Below are positions 50,640-60,491 of a DNA stretch of 64,000 nucleotides, in pieces. Every line of letters begins with the position of its first letter. Positions within the stretch are counted from its first letter, which is position 1. Made by a program: the position numbers and the translations under genes. This stretch comes from Gemmatimonadota bacterium (GTDB lineage Bacteria; Gemmatimonadota; Gemmatimonadetes; Longimicrobiales; Gaopeijiaceae), in assembly GCA_041390105.1 (NCBI GenBank), contig JAWKQO010000001.1:62001-126000 (forward strand). The letters run 5' to 3'. Under the pieces are notes generated by a model. That model made no database searches, was not told where the DNA came from, and worked only from the letters and a program-made list of their open reading frames with translations.

Positions 50640-51389
50640 CAGCTCCAGGCTGCGCAGGTGGGCGAAGGTGAGGGCCTTGAGGCCGCGGGCCGCGAACTGC
50701 CGTGGCCGCTGCACATTGGGAGCGTGGGGCGCGAAGGAAGGAGGCCGAGCGCCGACGTCGATCTCGGTGGAGTCTTCACCGGTATAGAGGATCTTGGCTT
50801 CGTCGGTGACCAACCCCCGCTCGGTGGCGAACAGCGTATGCAGCGGGGCACGGATGGCGAGTCGCGTGACGTCGAGCACGCTGCGCGAGCGGTTGGTCAC
50901 ACGGAGCAAGCAGACCGCGGTAGCCGCGGTGGCGGGGCCCACCTCCGCGTCGGTGTGTTCTACCCGCGCGGGTAACCAGTAGGCCAGCTCACCCCGCGTC
51001 TTCCCGCCCCACCAGGTAGGGCTGAGCACGGTGCTCGCGACTTCGGCGAGGAGTGTTCGCGCGGGGTCTTCGAGGTGGATGCGGGCCCAGACGGGAACCT
51101 GGACTTGCAGCCGGACCTCCGCACCGGGCGCGATCCGGAACGGATTGGTGACGCCGATCACGATGGGCCGATCGGGCAGGGCGGGCTCGATGGTGACGGA
51201 CGCTGCCGGACCCGGAGCGGTCCAGCGCTCCTCCTGGACCCCGCTGGCCCAGGGGGCGGAGGCGCTGGCGGGCGTGTCCACAGTGACGATCAGCTCGCCG
51301 CGCTCCATGCGCAGGGCCAGCCGCACCTCGCCCAAGGGTCGGCGCACGGGCTCGTATTCCGAGATGTTGAACTGCCCCCAGAGGTCCAT
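50634..51389 (-). CDS. DUF432-like protein paired with MscS
   Basis: A 251-residue soluble beta-rich protein without signal peptide or membrane helix. It starts DLWGQFNISEYEPVRRPLGEVRLAL and has IVIGVTNPFRIAPGAEVRL, YWLPARVEHTD and an internal repeat-like beta pattern ending LKALTFAHLRSLELY. From memory it fits DUF432, a family often placed beside MscS channels; I could not check. Its stop overlaps the channel's ATG, so the two proteins should be made together and may interact. A GTG at 51398 is an alternative start. Confidence 0.6.
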   Translation of the reverse strand: MDLWGQFNISEYEPVRRPLGEVRLALRMERGELIVTVDTPASASAPWASGVQEERWTAPGPAASVTIEPALPDRPIVIGVTNPFRIAPGAEVRLQVQVPVWARIHLEDPARTLLAEVASTVLSPTWWGGKTRGELAYWLPARVEHTDAEVGPATAATAVCLLRVTNRSRSVLDVTRLAIRAPLHTLFATERGLVTDEAKILYTGEDSTEIDVGARPPSFAPHAPNVQRPRQFAARGLKALTFAHLRSLELY

Positions 51390-51491
51390 ACATCCCACGC
51401 GCAGGAGCGGGAGCGGAAGGATCGGAGGTTCCCCCGCGGCACGGGGGGCGCTACTCTTGCCCCGTCGGGATCGTGACTCTGGAGGTCAGCT

Positions 51492-52085
51492 GTGGGCTCC
51501 CCCCGCCCGAGCGACGTAACCCAACTCCTCGATGGATTCGCCTCAGGGGATGACGAGGCGCAGGCCGAGCTGCTCAGGGTCGTCTACGATGAGCTCCGCG
51601 TCCTCGCCCGGGCCCATCTCCGAGCTGAGCCCCAGGGGCATACGCTCCAACCGACGGCTCTGGTGCACGAGGCCTACCTGAAGCTCGTGCAGCAGCGGGT
51701 CCCCTCCTGGAATAGCCGAGCTCACTTCTTCGGCATCGCTGCCCAGGCCATGCGACGGATTCTGGTGGACCACGCGCGCCGCCGCAGCGCGGCCAAGCGG
51801 GGCGGAGGGCGTGCCATCACGTTGGTGGAGGGTTCGGCGGCCCTGGCCGGCCCCGACATCGACGTGATCGCCCTCGACACGGCCCTCGCCGAGCTGGAGC
51901 GCACGGATCCCCGGGCTGCGCGCATCGTGGAGATGCGGTTCTTCGCAGGCCTCGAGATCACCGAGGTGGCAGCGGCACTCGGCGTCTCGGAACCCACTGT
52001 GAAGCGCGACTGGCGACATGCCAAGGCGTGGCTCTACCGAGCCCTCTCCACCGGGGAGATGGGCGGAGAGGCGCCGGGGGCGTGA
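51492..52085 (+). CDS. ECF-type RNA polymerase sigma factor
   Basis: This 197-residue sigma factor of the ECF subgroup is typically paired with Ser/Thr kinases. Region 2 includes ELLRVVYDELRVLARAHLRAE, LQPTALVHEAYLKLVQQ and HFFGIAAQAMRRILVDHARRR. Region 4 includes RAARIVEMRFFAGLEITEVAAALGVSEPTVKRDWRHAKAWL. No anti-sigma gene is next to it. GTG start with GGAGG 6 bp upstream. Its stop overlaps the kinase GTG by 4 nt, so the kinase may control the sigma factor (known for such pairs in related phyla; inference here). Confidence 0.92.
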   Translation: MGSPRPSDVTQLLDGFASGDDEAQAELLRVVYDELRVLARAHLRAEPQGHTLQPTALVHEAYLKLVQQRVPSWNSRAHFFGIAAQAMRRILVDHARRRSAAKRGGGRAITLVEGSAALAGPDIDVIALDTALAELERTDPRAARIVEMRFFAGLEITEVAAALGVSEPTVKRDWRHAKAWLYRALSTGEMGGEAPGA

Positions 52086-54577
52086 CGGACCCCGACCGGC
52101 AGGAGCGGGTCAAGGCGATCCTCGATGCCGCGCTCGATCTGGATCCGGCCGCGCGTGCGGCGTTCGTGTCCGGCGAGTGCGCCGACGATGCGACTCTGCT
52201 CGAGGAGGTGCGAAGCCTGCTTGAGGCGGTCGACCGCACCGGCGATCCCCTGGAGCGACCCCTGCCGCAGCACAGCGAGTTGGGAGCGCCCGCCCTCGAG
52301 GGCACTCTGCTCGGCTCCTACCGACTCCTGCGCCGAGTGGGTGCGGGCGGGATGGGAGTCGTCTATGAAGCGGAGCGCGCCGACGAGCAGTTCGATCGTC
52401 GGGTGGCCATCAAGCTCTTGCACGGGCAGGGTCACTCCGAGGACCTGATCCGCCGGTTTCGTCAGGAGCGCCAGATCCTCGCCTCGCTCGCGCATCCCAA
52501 CATCGTCTCGATGCTCGATGCGGGGGTCACCGGCGACGGTCGGCTCTTCCTGGTGATGGAGTACGTCGAGGGCGAACGGATCGACGTCTTCTCCGAGCGT
52601 CGGGGCCTGACCACGGAACAGCGCATCGACCTGTTTCGGCAGGTATGCGCCGCGGTGCAGTTCGCGCACCAGAATCTGGTGGTGCACCGTGATCTCAAGC
52701 CCGGCAACATCCTCGTCACTCCGGACGGCGTCGTGAAGCTGCTCGACTTCGGGGTCGCGAAGATCGTCTCGCCCGGTGCGGATCCGGACCGGACCGTCAC
52801 CGAAGCCGGCGCACGCGCGTTCACTCCGGCCTACGCCAGTCCGGAGCAGCTGCGGGGCGAAGCGGTGACCGTCCTGTCGGACATCTACGCTCTGGGTGTG
52901 GTTCTCTACGAGATCCTGGCCGGACGCGGCCCGTACGCCTTTCGGGGCGAGTCGATCTTCGAGATGGAACGCATCGTCTCGTCGAGCGAGCCCACGTTGC
53001 CCAGCGCGGCTCTCGCTCAAGGCGGCCCCGCTGGAGTGGCTCCCGGGGTACGCGCGCAGGAGCTACGGGGAGACCTGGACCAGATCATCCTTACGGCGAT
53101 CCGCAAGGAGCCGGAGAGGCGCTATCCCTCCGCGGCTCAACTCGGCGAGGACCTCCGCCGTTTCCTGAGTGGACGTCCGGTGTTGGCCCAGCCCGACACG
53201 CTGGGCTACCGGGCTCGGAAATTCGTGCGACGACATCGTAGCTCGATCCTGGTCGCGACGGTCGGCGTGGTGGCTCTGACCGTGGGTCTCAGCGGGGCGG
53301 TGGTTCAGCGCTCCCGGGCCCGATTGGCTCAAGCCCGAGCGGAGCAGCAAGCCCAGGACGTTCGCCGTCTGGTGGGGTCTCTGGTCTTCGACGTGCACGA
53401 TGCCATTTCGGAGCTTCCCGGGTCGACGGAAGCACGTGCCCTCTTGCTGGACCGCGCCTACGCGAGCCTGGAGGGTTTGGCCCTCGACGTGGGTGGCGAT
53501 CCCGCTCTGGAGTGGGAAGTCGCCGAGGCGCTGCTCCGTCTTGGCATTGCGCAAGGGCAACCGGCGGGGGCCAGCCTGGGCGACTTGAGCGCTGCGGCGC
53601 GCAGCTATGAGAAGGGGATCGAGCTTGCGCGCGCGGCCGTCGCCGGTGCTCCCGCCCAAACCCGGTACCGCCGAACGCTGGCAGTGCTGCAAGAGCAGAT
53701 GGGGGATGCCCTGGCCTTCCGTGGTGAGGTTGGAGCTGGCGTCGGCCTGGCCCAGGAGGCACTGAGTGGGTATGCGACCATCGCACAGGCGGCGCCAGAC
53801 AGCGCCCGCCACGCCCTTTCCGTGGTCATCAGCTTGGTCAAGCTCGGCGACCTGACGGGAAACCCCAATTTCCCCAACCTCGGGTTGGCCGACTCTGCTC
53901 GGGCGATCTATGCGACAGCCGAGCTGCGGCTCGCCACCTATCCGCTCGCAGACAACGCAGCGTGGGGGGTCCGGCGCTTTCGGGGTCTCGTGCAGGAGCG
54001 GATCGGGACCTTGGCCCGCCTGAACGGTGACCTTGCCGCAGCGCGGGCCGCGTTCGAAGTGTCCCTCTCGGTGCGGCGCCAACTCGCCGATGAGGCTCCC
54101 ACCAACGTGGACGCTGTGCGAGACGTGGGGGTCGCCTATCAGAACCTGTGTGAGGTCGAGGCGGGCCTCGGGGACCTGGCCCTTGCCCGCAGCCGGTGTG
54201 AGCTGGCCCTGGAGACGTACGCGGGCCTCCATGTCTCCGACACCAGCAATGCGCAGGGACTGACCGATCTGGCCCTCGGCCATCGCTCGCTGGCGGGCGT
54301 CCTGGACGAGTCGGGCGAGGTCGAGTCGGCCCTCGACCACTTGAGCACGGCCCGGGACTGGCTGCTGCGCCGCCTGGAGCTGGATGCCTCCGATGTGCGG
54401 GGCCGACTGGAATTGGCGCGCGCTGAAGCCTACCACTCGCTGTTGGCGCGTTCGGCGGGCCGCCCGGCGCCGTTCGCCACGGACGCCGAGGCACGCCTTT
54501 CCGAGCTGCAGGCCCAGGGCCTGACCGCACCGGACGACCTCGTGCTGCTGGAGCGCCTGGGTACGACGGAGCGGTAG
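52082..54577 (+). CDS. Transmembrane Ser/Thr protein kinase with TPR region
   Basis: An 831-residue protein. A short N-terminal helical segment (about 1-80) precedes a kinase domain (about 84-375) with GAGGMGVVYEA, Lys111 in VAIKLL, HRDLKPGN (Asp204), DFGVAK and an intact SPEQ segment. One membrane helix follows (about 388-408), then about 420 residues of TPR-like helices predicted outside the cytoplasm. The GTG start overlaps the ECF sigma gene. This sigma-kinase pair is a recurring signalling unit in Gemmatimonadota and Acidobacteria. A weak CCCCC/GGGGG hairpin lies after the stop. Confidence 0.92.
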   Translation: MTDPDRQERVKAILDAALDLDPAARAAFVSGECADDATLLEEVRSLLEAVDRTGDPLERPLPQHSELGAPALEGTLLGSYRLLRRVGAGGMGVVYEAERADEQFDRRVAIKLLHGQGHSEDLIRRFRQERQILASLAHPNIVSMLDAGVTGDGRLFLVMEYVEGERIDVFSERRGLTTEQRIDLFRQVCAAVQFAHQNLVVHRDLKPGNILVTPDGVVKLLDFGVAKIVSPGADPDRTVTEAGARAFTPAYASPEQLRGEAVTVLSDIYALGVVLYEILAGRGPYAFRGESIFEMERIVSSSEPTLPSAALAQGGPAGVAPGVRAQELRGDLDQIILTAIRKEPERRYPSAAQLGEDLRRFLSGRPVLAQPDTLGYRARKFVRRHRSSILVATVGVVALTVGLSGAVVQRSRARLAQARAEQQAQDVRRLVGSLVFDVHDAISELPGSTEARALLLDRAYASLEGLALDVGGDPALEWEVAEALLRLGIAQGQPAGASLGDLSAAARSYEKGIELARAAVAGAPAQTRYRRTLAVLQEQMGDALAFRGEVGAGVGLAQEALSGYATIAQAAPDSARHALSVVISLVKLGDLTGNPNFPNLGLADSARAIYATAELRLATYPLADNAAWGVRRFRGLVQERIGTLARLNGDLAAARAAFEVSLSVRRQLADEAPTNVDAVRDVGVAYQNLCEVEAGLGDLALARSRCELALETYAGLHVSDTSNAQGLTDLALGHRSLAGVLDESGEVESALDHLSTARDWLLRRLELDASDVRGRLELARAEAYHSLLARSAGRPAPFATDAEARLSELQAQGLTAPDDLVLLERLGTTER

Positions 54578-54707
54578 GCGGTCGACCCCCTCGTCGGGGG
54601 GCGTGCGTTCCAAGGGCCGGTCTATTCCCCCCTGACCCCGTCGTCCTGATCCCTGAACCCGACCGGATGCGCGTGCTGTGGGCGAGGGCCCAAGCGCGAG
54701 GCAGCCA

Positions 54708-56423
<1,716 letters not shown>

Positions 56424-56425
56424 CG

Positions 56426-57457
56426 ATGGGACGACGCTACGCCGTGGGAGCGCGGTCGGATACCGGCCAGGCGCGCGAGCGCAACGAAGATGCCTTCGGC
56501 CTGTACATGGCCTCTCCGTCGGCGGTCGATCCTGCCTTCGACGCCGTGTTCGTCGTGGCGGATGGGCTCGGCGGGCACTCGGGAGGCGACGAGGCGAGCC
56601 GCTTGGTCGTCGAAAGCACCCAGGCCTCCGCTCTGGCCACGGAAGGCCACGGCGTCGATGCGGCACCGTGGCTGCGTCGGCTGTTGGACGAGGTGCATCG
56701 GACCCTGCTGGCCGAAGCGGGCGGCGGTGATCGCTCCCAGGCGATGGGCAGCACCGCGACCATCGCGGTGCTGAAGGGCGAAACCCTGACCCTCGGCCAC
56801 GTGGGAGACACGCGCTGCTACCGCCTCCGGGACGGCACCCTCACACAGATCACCGAGGACCACTCCTGGGTCGCCGAACAACAGCGGGCCGGCGTGCTGA
56901 GCCCCGAAGAAGCCGCGGCCTACGAGCACCGCAACTGGCTGACACAGAGTCTGGGCGTGGGTGAACGCCTGGAGATTGCCACCTACCAGGAGACGCTCCA
57001 GGTCGGAGACCGCTACCTGCTGTGCAGCGATGGCCTGCACGGCCTCGTGGCCGACTCCGTAGTCGCCGATGTCCTGGGCGCTGAGTCCAATCCGGACGCT
57101 GCGGCGGAGCGCCTCATCGGCCTCGCCAATGCCGCAGGCGGGACCGACAACATCACCGCGCTGGTCTTCGACGTCCACGACGTCGACCTGGCTGCCGCCA
57201 CCCTGGGCGACGGCGCGGCGGTGGCAGCGCCCCGGGTGCGGCGCCGGGGTGCGCCTCAAATGGTGCTCGGTACGCTGGTGTTGATCGGGGCTGCCGCCGT
57301 GGCCGCGGTGCGCTGGACCCGCGACAGCGCGGCGCCCAGCCCCGACGTGGAGCAGGTGTCCACCCCCGACACGATCCCCGACTCCACCGAACTGCGCGTG
57401 ATCCCAGGAGCGTCGAGCGAAGTGCGTGGCGACTCCGGTCCAAACCCTCAGGAGTGA
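56426..57457 (+). CDS. Membrane-anchored PP2C-type Ser/Thr phosphatase
   Basis: A 343-residue protein. The PP2C catalytic domain has SDTGQARERNEDAF (Glu21, Asp22), VADGLGGH (Asp46), MGSTATIAVL, HVGDTRCYRLRDG, LLCSDGLHGLV and GGTDNITALV, so all metal-binding Asp motifs are present. After the domain comes one membrane helix (MVLGTLVLIGAAAVAAV) and a periplasmic tail of about 40 residues. It should reverse the kinase of the preceding gene. ATG 56426 with GGGAG upstream. FHA gene follows after 3 bp. Confidence 0.93.
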   Translation: MGRRYAVGARSDTGQARERNEDAFGLYMASPSAVDPAFDAVFVVADGLGGHSGGDEASRLVVESTQASALATEGHGVDAAPWLRRLLDEVHRTLLAEAGGGDRSQAMGSTATIAVLKGETLTLGHVGDTRCYRLRDGTLTQITEDHSWVAEQQRAGVLSPEEAAAYEHRNWLTQSLGVGERLEIATYQETLQVGDRYLLCSDGLHGLVADSVVADVLGAESNPDAAAERLIGLANAAGGTDNITALVFDVHDVDLAAATLGDGAAVAAPRVRRRGAPQMVLGTLVLIGAAAVAAVRWTRDSAAPSPDVEQVSTPDTIPDSTELRVIPGASSEVRGDSGPNPQE

Positions 57458-57460
57458 ACG

Positions 57461-57916
57461 ATGAGCGATCCCGACAAGACCCAGAAGCTCCCCAATCCGG
57501 CGCTCGCCAAGACGGTGCGCATCGACCCGTCGGAGCTCGAGCGCGAAATGAAGGGTCGGGAGGACACGGGCCGCAAGACGGTGGTCATGCAGCGGCCGCC
57601 CGAGATCGCCGCAGTCGCGTGGTTGGTCTGCGACCGGGGTGAGGACCGCGGGCGCATGCACCGCATCGACGGAGAGAAGGCTGTGGTGGGGGCCGACTCT
57701 CTGTGCGAGATCATCATCAAGCACGACCACGTCTCGGATCGTCACGCCAGCATCCGTTTCAAGGACGGTGGCTTCGTGATCACCGACCTCGATAGCACCA
57801 ACGGCACCACGGTCAATGGAGAGGCTGCGCACCAGCATCCGCTCATGGACGGGGACCGCGTTGGATTCGGCTCGTCCCAGTGGGTCTTCAAGTGCGTGCT
57901 GTTCCAGGACAACTAG
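57461..57916 (+). CDS. Small FHA-domain protein with Thr-rich N-terminal tail
   Basis: A 151-residue cytoplasmic protein, layout like mycobacterial GarA: a tail of about 50 residues with possible phospho-sites (KTVRID, TGRKTVVM), then one FHA domain (about 55-145). The domain has SDRHASI and DSTNGTTVNG, which hold the Ser, His and Asn of the phospho-Thr pocket. The usual GR at the first binding loop reads GADSLCEI, with Ala78 in place of Arg. By analogy, it could bind its own phosphorylated tail or the protease-FHA protein. It is tightly packed between PP2C and the protease. Confidence 0.88.
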   Translation: MSDPDKTQKLPNPALAKTVRIDPSELEREMKGREDTGRKTVVMQRPPEIAAVAWLVCDRGEDRGRMHRIDGEKAVVGADSLCEIIIKHDHVSDRHASIRFKDGGFVITDLDSTNGTTVNGEAAHQHPLMDGDRVGFGSSQWVFKCVLFQDN

Positions 57917-57941
57917 TTCGATGCATCCCAGGAGAACCGTG

Positions 57942-59564
57942 ATGAAGAGAACGCGTTTTGTGTACGCCTTGATCCTGGGCCTGCTGGCTCTGGCGAGCGC
58001 GCTGCCCCGAGCAGTGGAGGCGCAGGATCGCGATGCCGACCAGCGGCAGCGGCTCTACTACGAGGTGAAGCCGGCGACGGTCCTGGTGTGGCTGTCGGCG
58101 CAGGCCGACATCGTGGTGCAGAACCAGGACGGCCAGGCAGTTCAGCTCAACTCCCAGATCAGTAGCATGGGATCGGGTTGGCTGGTCTCTCCGGACGGCT
58201 TCGTGGTGACCAACGGTCACGTGGTGGAGCTGTACGAGGAGGCGAACGAGGAACAGCTCAGGGGCCAGCTTCTCTACAACGCGCTCGAGAGCGGCGGCGT
58301 GTTCGACCGGATCGCGCAGGATCGAGGCTCGGCCCTGAGCGACCAGGACAAGATCCAGACCACCGTCGAGCTGCTGCAGCGTTCCCAGATCACGTTGCGC
58401 AAGAGTCTCGACGTCTATCTGCAGAACTGGCAGAAGATGACCGCTGAGGTGCGAGCCTACAGTCCGCCCATGAGCAACTTGCCAGGCAAGACCTCCTTCC
58501 CGTGGCAGGGCTCCAGGGAGTCCGGCAGCGACGTGGCCGTGCTCAAGGTCGCAGGCCGCGACCTGCCCACCCTTCGCATCGGCGATTCGGACCGGGTCCA
58601 GATCGGTGACGAGATCTTCGTGGCCGGGTACCCCGGTACGGTACTGATGCACCCCTACCTGAGCCCCGAGTCGCAGATGCAGGCCAGCTTCACGCGCGGG
58701 CAGGTGTCGGCGGTGAAGGTGGCGGTGGGCGGCAACAGCGTCATCCAGATGGATGCCGCCATCACCCACGGCAATAGCGGTGGCCCGGTCTTCAACGGGG
58801 ACGGTGAGGTCATCGGCATGGCCACCTTCGGTAGCATCGAGGGCAATCAGATGGTACAGGGCTTCAACTTCGCCGTGCCGTCCAACGTCGCCCGCGGCTA
58901 CCTGCCGGCCAACGCCACTCTCGAGCCCGGGATGTTCGACCGCACCTGGGACCGCGCGTTGGACAGCTACTATGCCCGTGACTACGCGGCGGCCATCAGC
59001 GGCTTCGATGAGGCGATCCGGATTCTGCCCAACCTGCCGGACGCCGCCACGCTGCGCCTGAACTCCATGCAGGCGCGCGATCGCGGGGAGGGGACCAGTG
59101 GAGGCGGTTCGTCTCGCATCCCGACCTGGATGATCCTGGCCGCGGTGGCCCTGGGCGGCTTGCTGGTGGTGTCCGGCCTGATGTCGCGTCGGGCGGCTGC
59201 CCCCGGAGGCGGTACTTCTCCTGGTCGCGCTGGTGCAGGTCGGGCCGCGCGCTCCACGCCGTCTGCGAACGGCGGTCCGGCGCACCTCATCGCGCAGGCC
59301 GGGTCGCTCGCCGGCAATCGCTTCTCCATCACGGGCGCGGGCGTGAAGATCGGCCGCGATCCAGCGGTGTGTCAGGTGGTGCTCTCCGACAGCAGCGTGT
59401 CCCGCGAACACGCGCTCGTGGTGGCCTCGGACGGAGGCTACGTCGTCAAGAACCTGAGTGGCACCAATCCCACGTACGTCAACGATCGACCAATCCAGGA
59501 AGCCACGCTCAAGAGTGGAGACCGGATCAAGGTCGGCGCGTCCATCTTCTCCCTGGAGGCCTGA
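57942..59564 (+). CDS. Trypsin-like protease-transmembrane-FHA fusion protein
   Basis: A 540-residue protein. A cleavable signal peptide (ends VEAQ) exports an S1C/DegP-type protease domain with catalytic His93 (TNGHVVE), Asp197 (SGSDVAVLKV) and Ser279 (HGNSGGPV). About 100 residues separate His and Asp, mostly a helical insertion (113-185), where typical trypsin-fold proteases have 30-45. A short TPR-like helix pair, one membrane helix (394-414), a Gly/Ala/Ser linker and an FHA domain (about 445-540) with IGRD (Arg472) and SREH (487-490) follow. Predicted topology: protease in the periplasm, FHA in the cytoplasm. No PDZ domain. GGAGAA precedes the ATG. Confidence 0.9.
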   Translation: MKRTRFVYALILGLLALASALPRAVEAQDRDADQRQRLYYEVKPATVLVWLSAQADIVVQNQDGQAVQLNSQISSMGSGWLVSPDGFVVTNGHVVELYEEANEEQLRGQLLYNALESGGVFDRIAQDRGSALSDQDKIQTTVELLQRSQITLRKSLDVYLQNWQKMTAEVRAYSPPMSNLPGKTSFPWQGSRESGSDVAVLKVAGRDLPTLRIGDSDRVQIGDEIFVAGYPGTVLMHPYLSPESQMQASFTRGQVSAVKVAVGGNSVIQMDAAITHGNSGGPVFNGDGEVIGMATFGSIEGNQMVQGFNFAVPSNVARGYLPANATLEPGMFDRTWDRALDSYYARDYAAAISGFDEAIRILPNLPDAATLRLNSMQARDRGEGTSGGGSSRIPTWMILAAVALGGLLVVSGLMSRRAAAPGGGTSPGRAGAGRAARSTPSANGGPAHLIAQAGSLAGNRFSITGAGVKIGRDPAVCQVVLSDSSVSREHALVVASDGGYVVKNLSGTNPTYVNDRPIQEATLKSGDRIKVGASIFSLEA

Positions 59565-60415
59565 TGAAGTCGGGTGTGCTCGTGCTCGGAATGCTGGTCG
59601 GAGTTGCGACGCCGGCGGCGGCGCAGCTCGGAGCGATCGGTGCGGCGACCGGCGCAGCGGCCGTGTCCACTCCGGACGGTATCAACGCGGCACCGCTCCT
59701 GTCGGAGAGCGGCCTGGTGCTGGGCGGCGGCTGGGCCGTGGCTGCCAGCTACAGCATGATTGAGACGACGATCGGGATCTTCGATCCGTTCGAAGGCGCC
59801 ACCGAAGGGACGCTGACGTCCAGCGGCCTCAGCGTAACGGGTGTCTTCGCTCCGAATCCGGATCTGATGTTGGGAGCGAGCATCACGCCCTACGTGGGCG
59901 TGAGCGCGGAGAGCCCGTCGTCGACCTTCGACGACAGCGGCCGGGGGGATGCCTCCATCTTCGCGAAGTACCGCGCGTGGCGTTCGGAGGACGGTCGGTC
60001 CAGCTTCGCCGCGACGGGAGCCGTGCGCCTGCCCGTGGGCTCGGAGGACTTCGGTCAGGCCGGTGCCTCCCTCGGCGTCTCAGGAGCGGTAAGCCATCGC
60101 TTGGCGGGCGGAAGCCCGTTGACGGTCCACGGCTCGCTGGGGTTTGTCGTGCCCACGGACGATCAGGACGGCATGACGGCGATCAACTTCTCGGGTGCGG
60201 GCGTCTACCGGACCAGCGATCGCTTCGCCTTCAGTGGGGAGCTCCTGGGAGCCACCTCGGATGGTGAGTACGCAATCAACCTGGCGCCGGGCGCACGCAT
60301 CAGCGCGACGTCGCAGTGGCTGATCGATCTGGCGGTGGCGTTCAATGTCGCCTCCAGCCTGGACGTCTCGCCGTTCGACTACGCCTTCGTGCTGGGCGGA
60401 ACCTACGTACCGTGA
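59564..60415 (+). CDS. Outer-membrane beta-barrel-like protein of the kinase cluster
   Basis: A 283-residue protein with a signal peptide (VLVLGMLVGVATPAAAQ). A Gly/Ala-rich segment is followed by a long series of amphipathic strands with porin-like pattern (GLVLGGGWAVAASYSMIET, LTVHGSLGFVVPT, DYAFVLGGTYVP). It resembles FadL- or MetA-type transporter barrels only loosely. The ATG overlaps the stop of the protease-FHA gene (TGATG), with GGAGG upstream, so translation is coupled. It is a natural candidate substrate or partner of the protease (inference). Confidence 0.75.
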   Translation: MKSGVLVLGMLVGVATPAAAQLGAIGAATGAAAVSTPDGINAAPLLSESGLVLGGGWAVAASYSMIETTIGIFDPFEGATEGTLTSSGLSVTGVFAPNPDLMLGASITPYVGVSAESPSSTFDDSGRGDASIFAKYRAWRSEDGRSSFAATGAVRLPVGSEDFGQAGASLGVSGAVSHRLAGGSPLTVHGSLGFVVPTDDQDGMTAINFSGAGVYRTSDRFAFSGELLGATSDGEYAINLAPGARISATSQWLIDLAVAFNVASSLDVSPFDYAFVLGGTYVP

Positions 60416-60426
60416 CTGAGAGGGAT

Positions 60427-60449
60427 GGGCGTCGCCGCTGGCGGCGCCC
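60427..60449 (+). terminator. Hairpin after the barrel gene
   Basis: A 10-bp stem with one G-U pair, GGGCGTCGCC / GGCGGCGCCC, loop GCT, 11 bp after the stop. No T run. It may end the kinase-to-barrel transcription unit. Confidence 0.5.
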
Positions 60450-60491
60450 ATTCCCGCGGTTCATCTGCCCTCCCTTCAACGGGGATCCCCC

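Noticed and set aside
57888..59411. Minus-strand open frame of 507 codons opposite the protease-FHA gene
   Set aside because: Antisense shadow of a protein with complete catalytic and FHA motifs.
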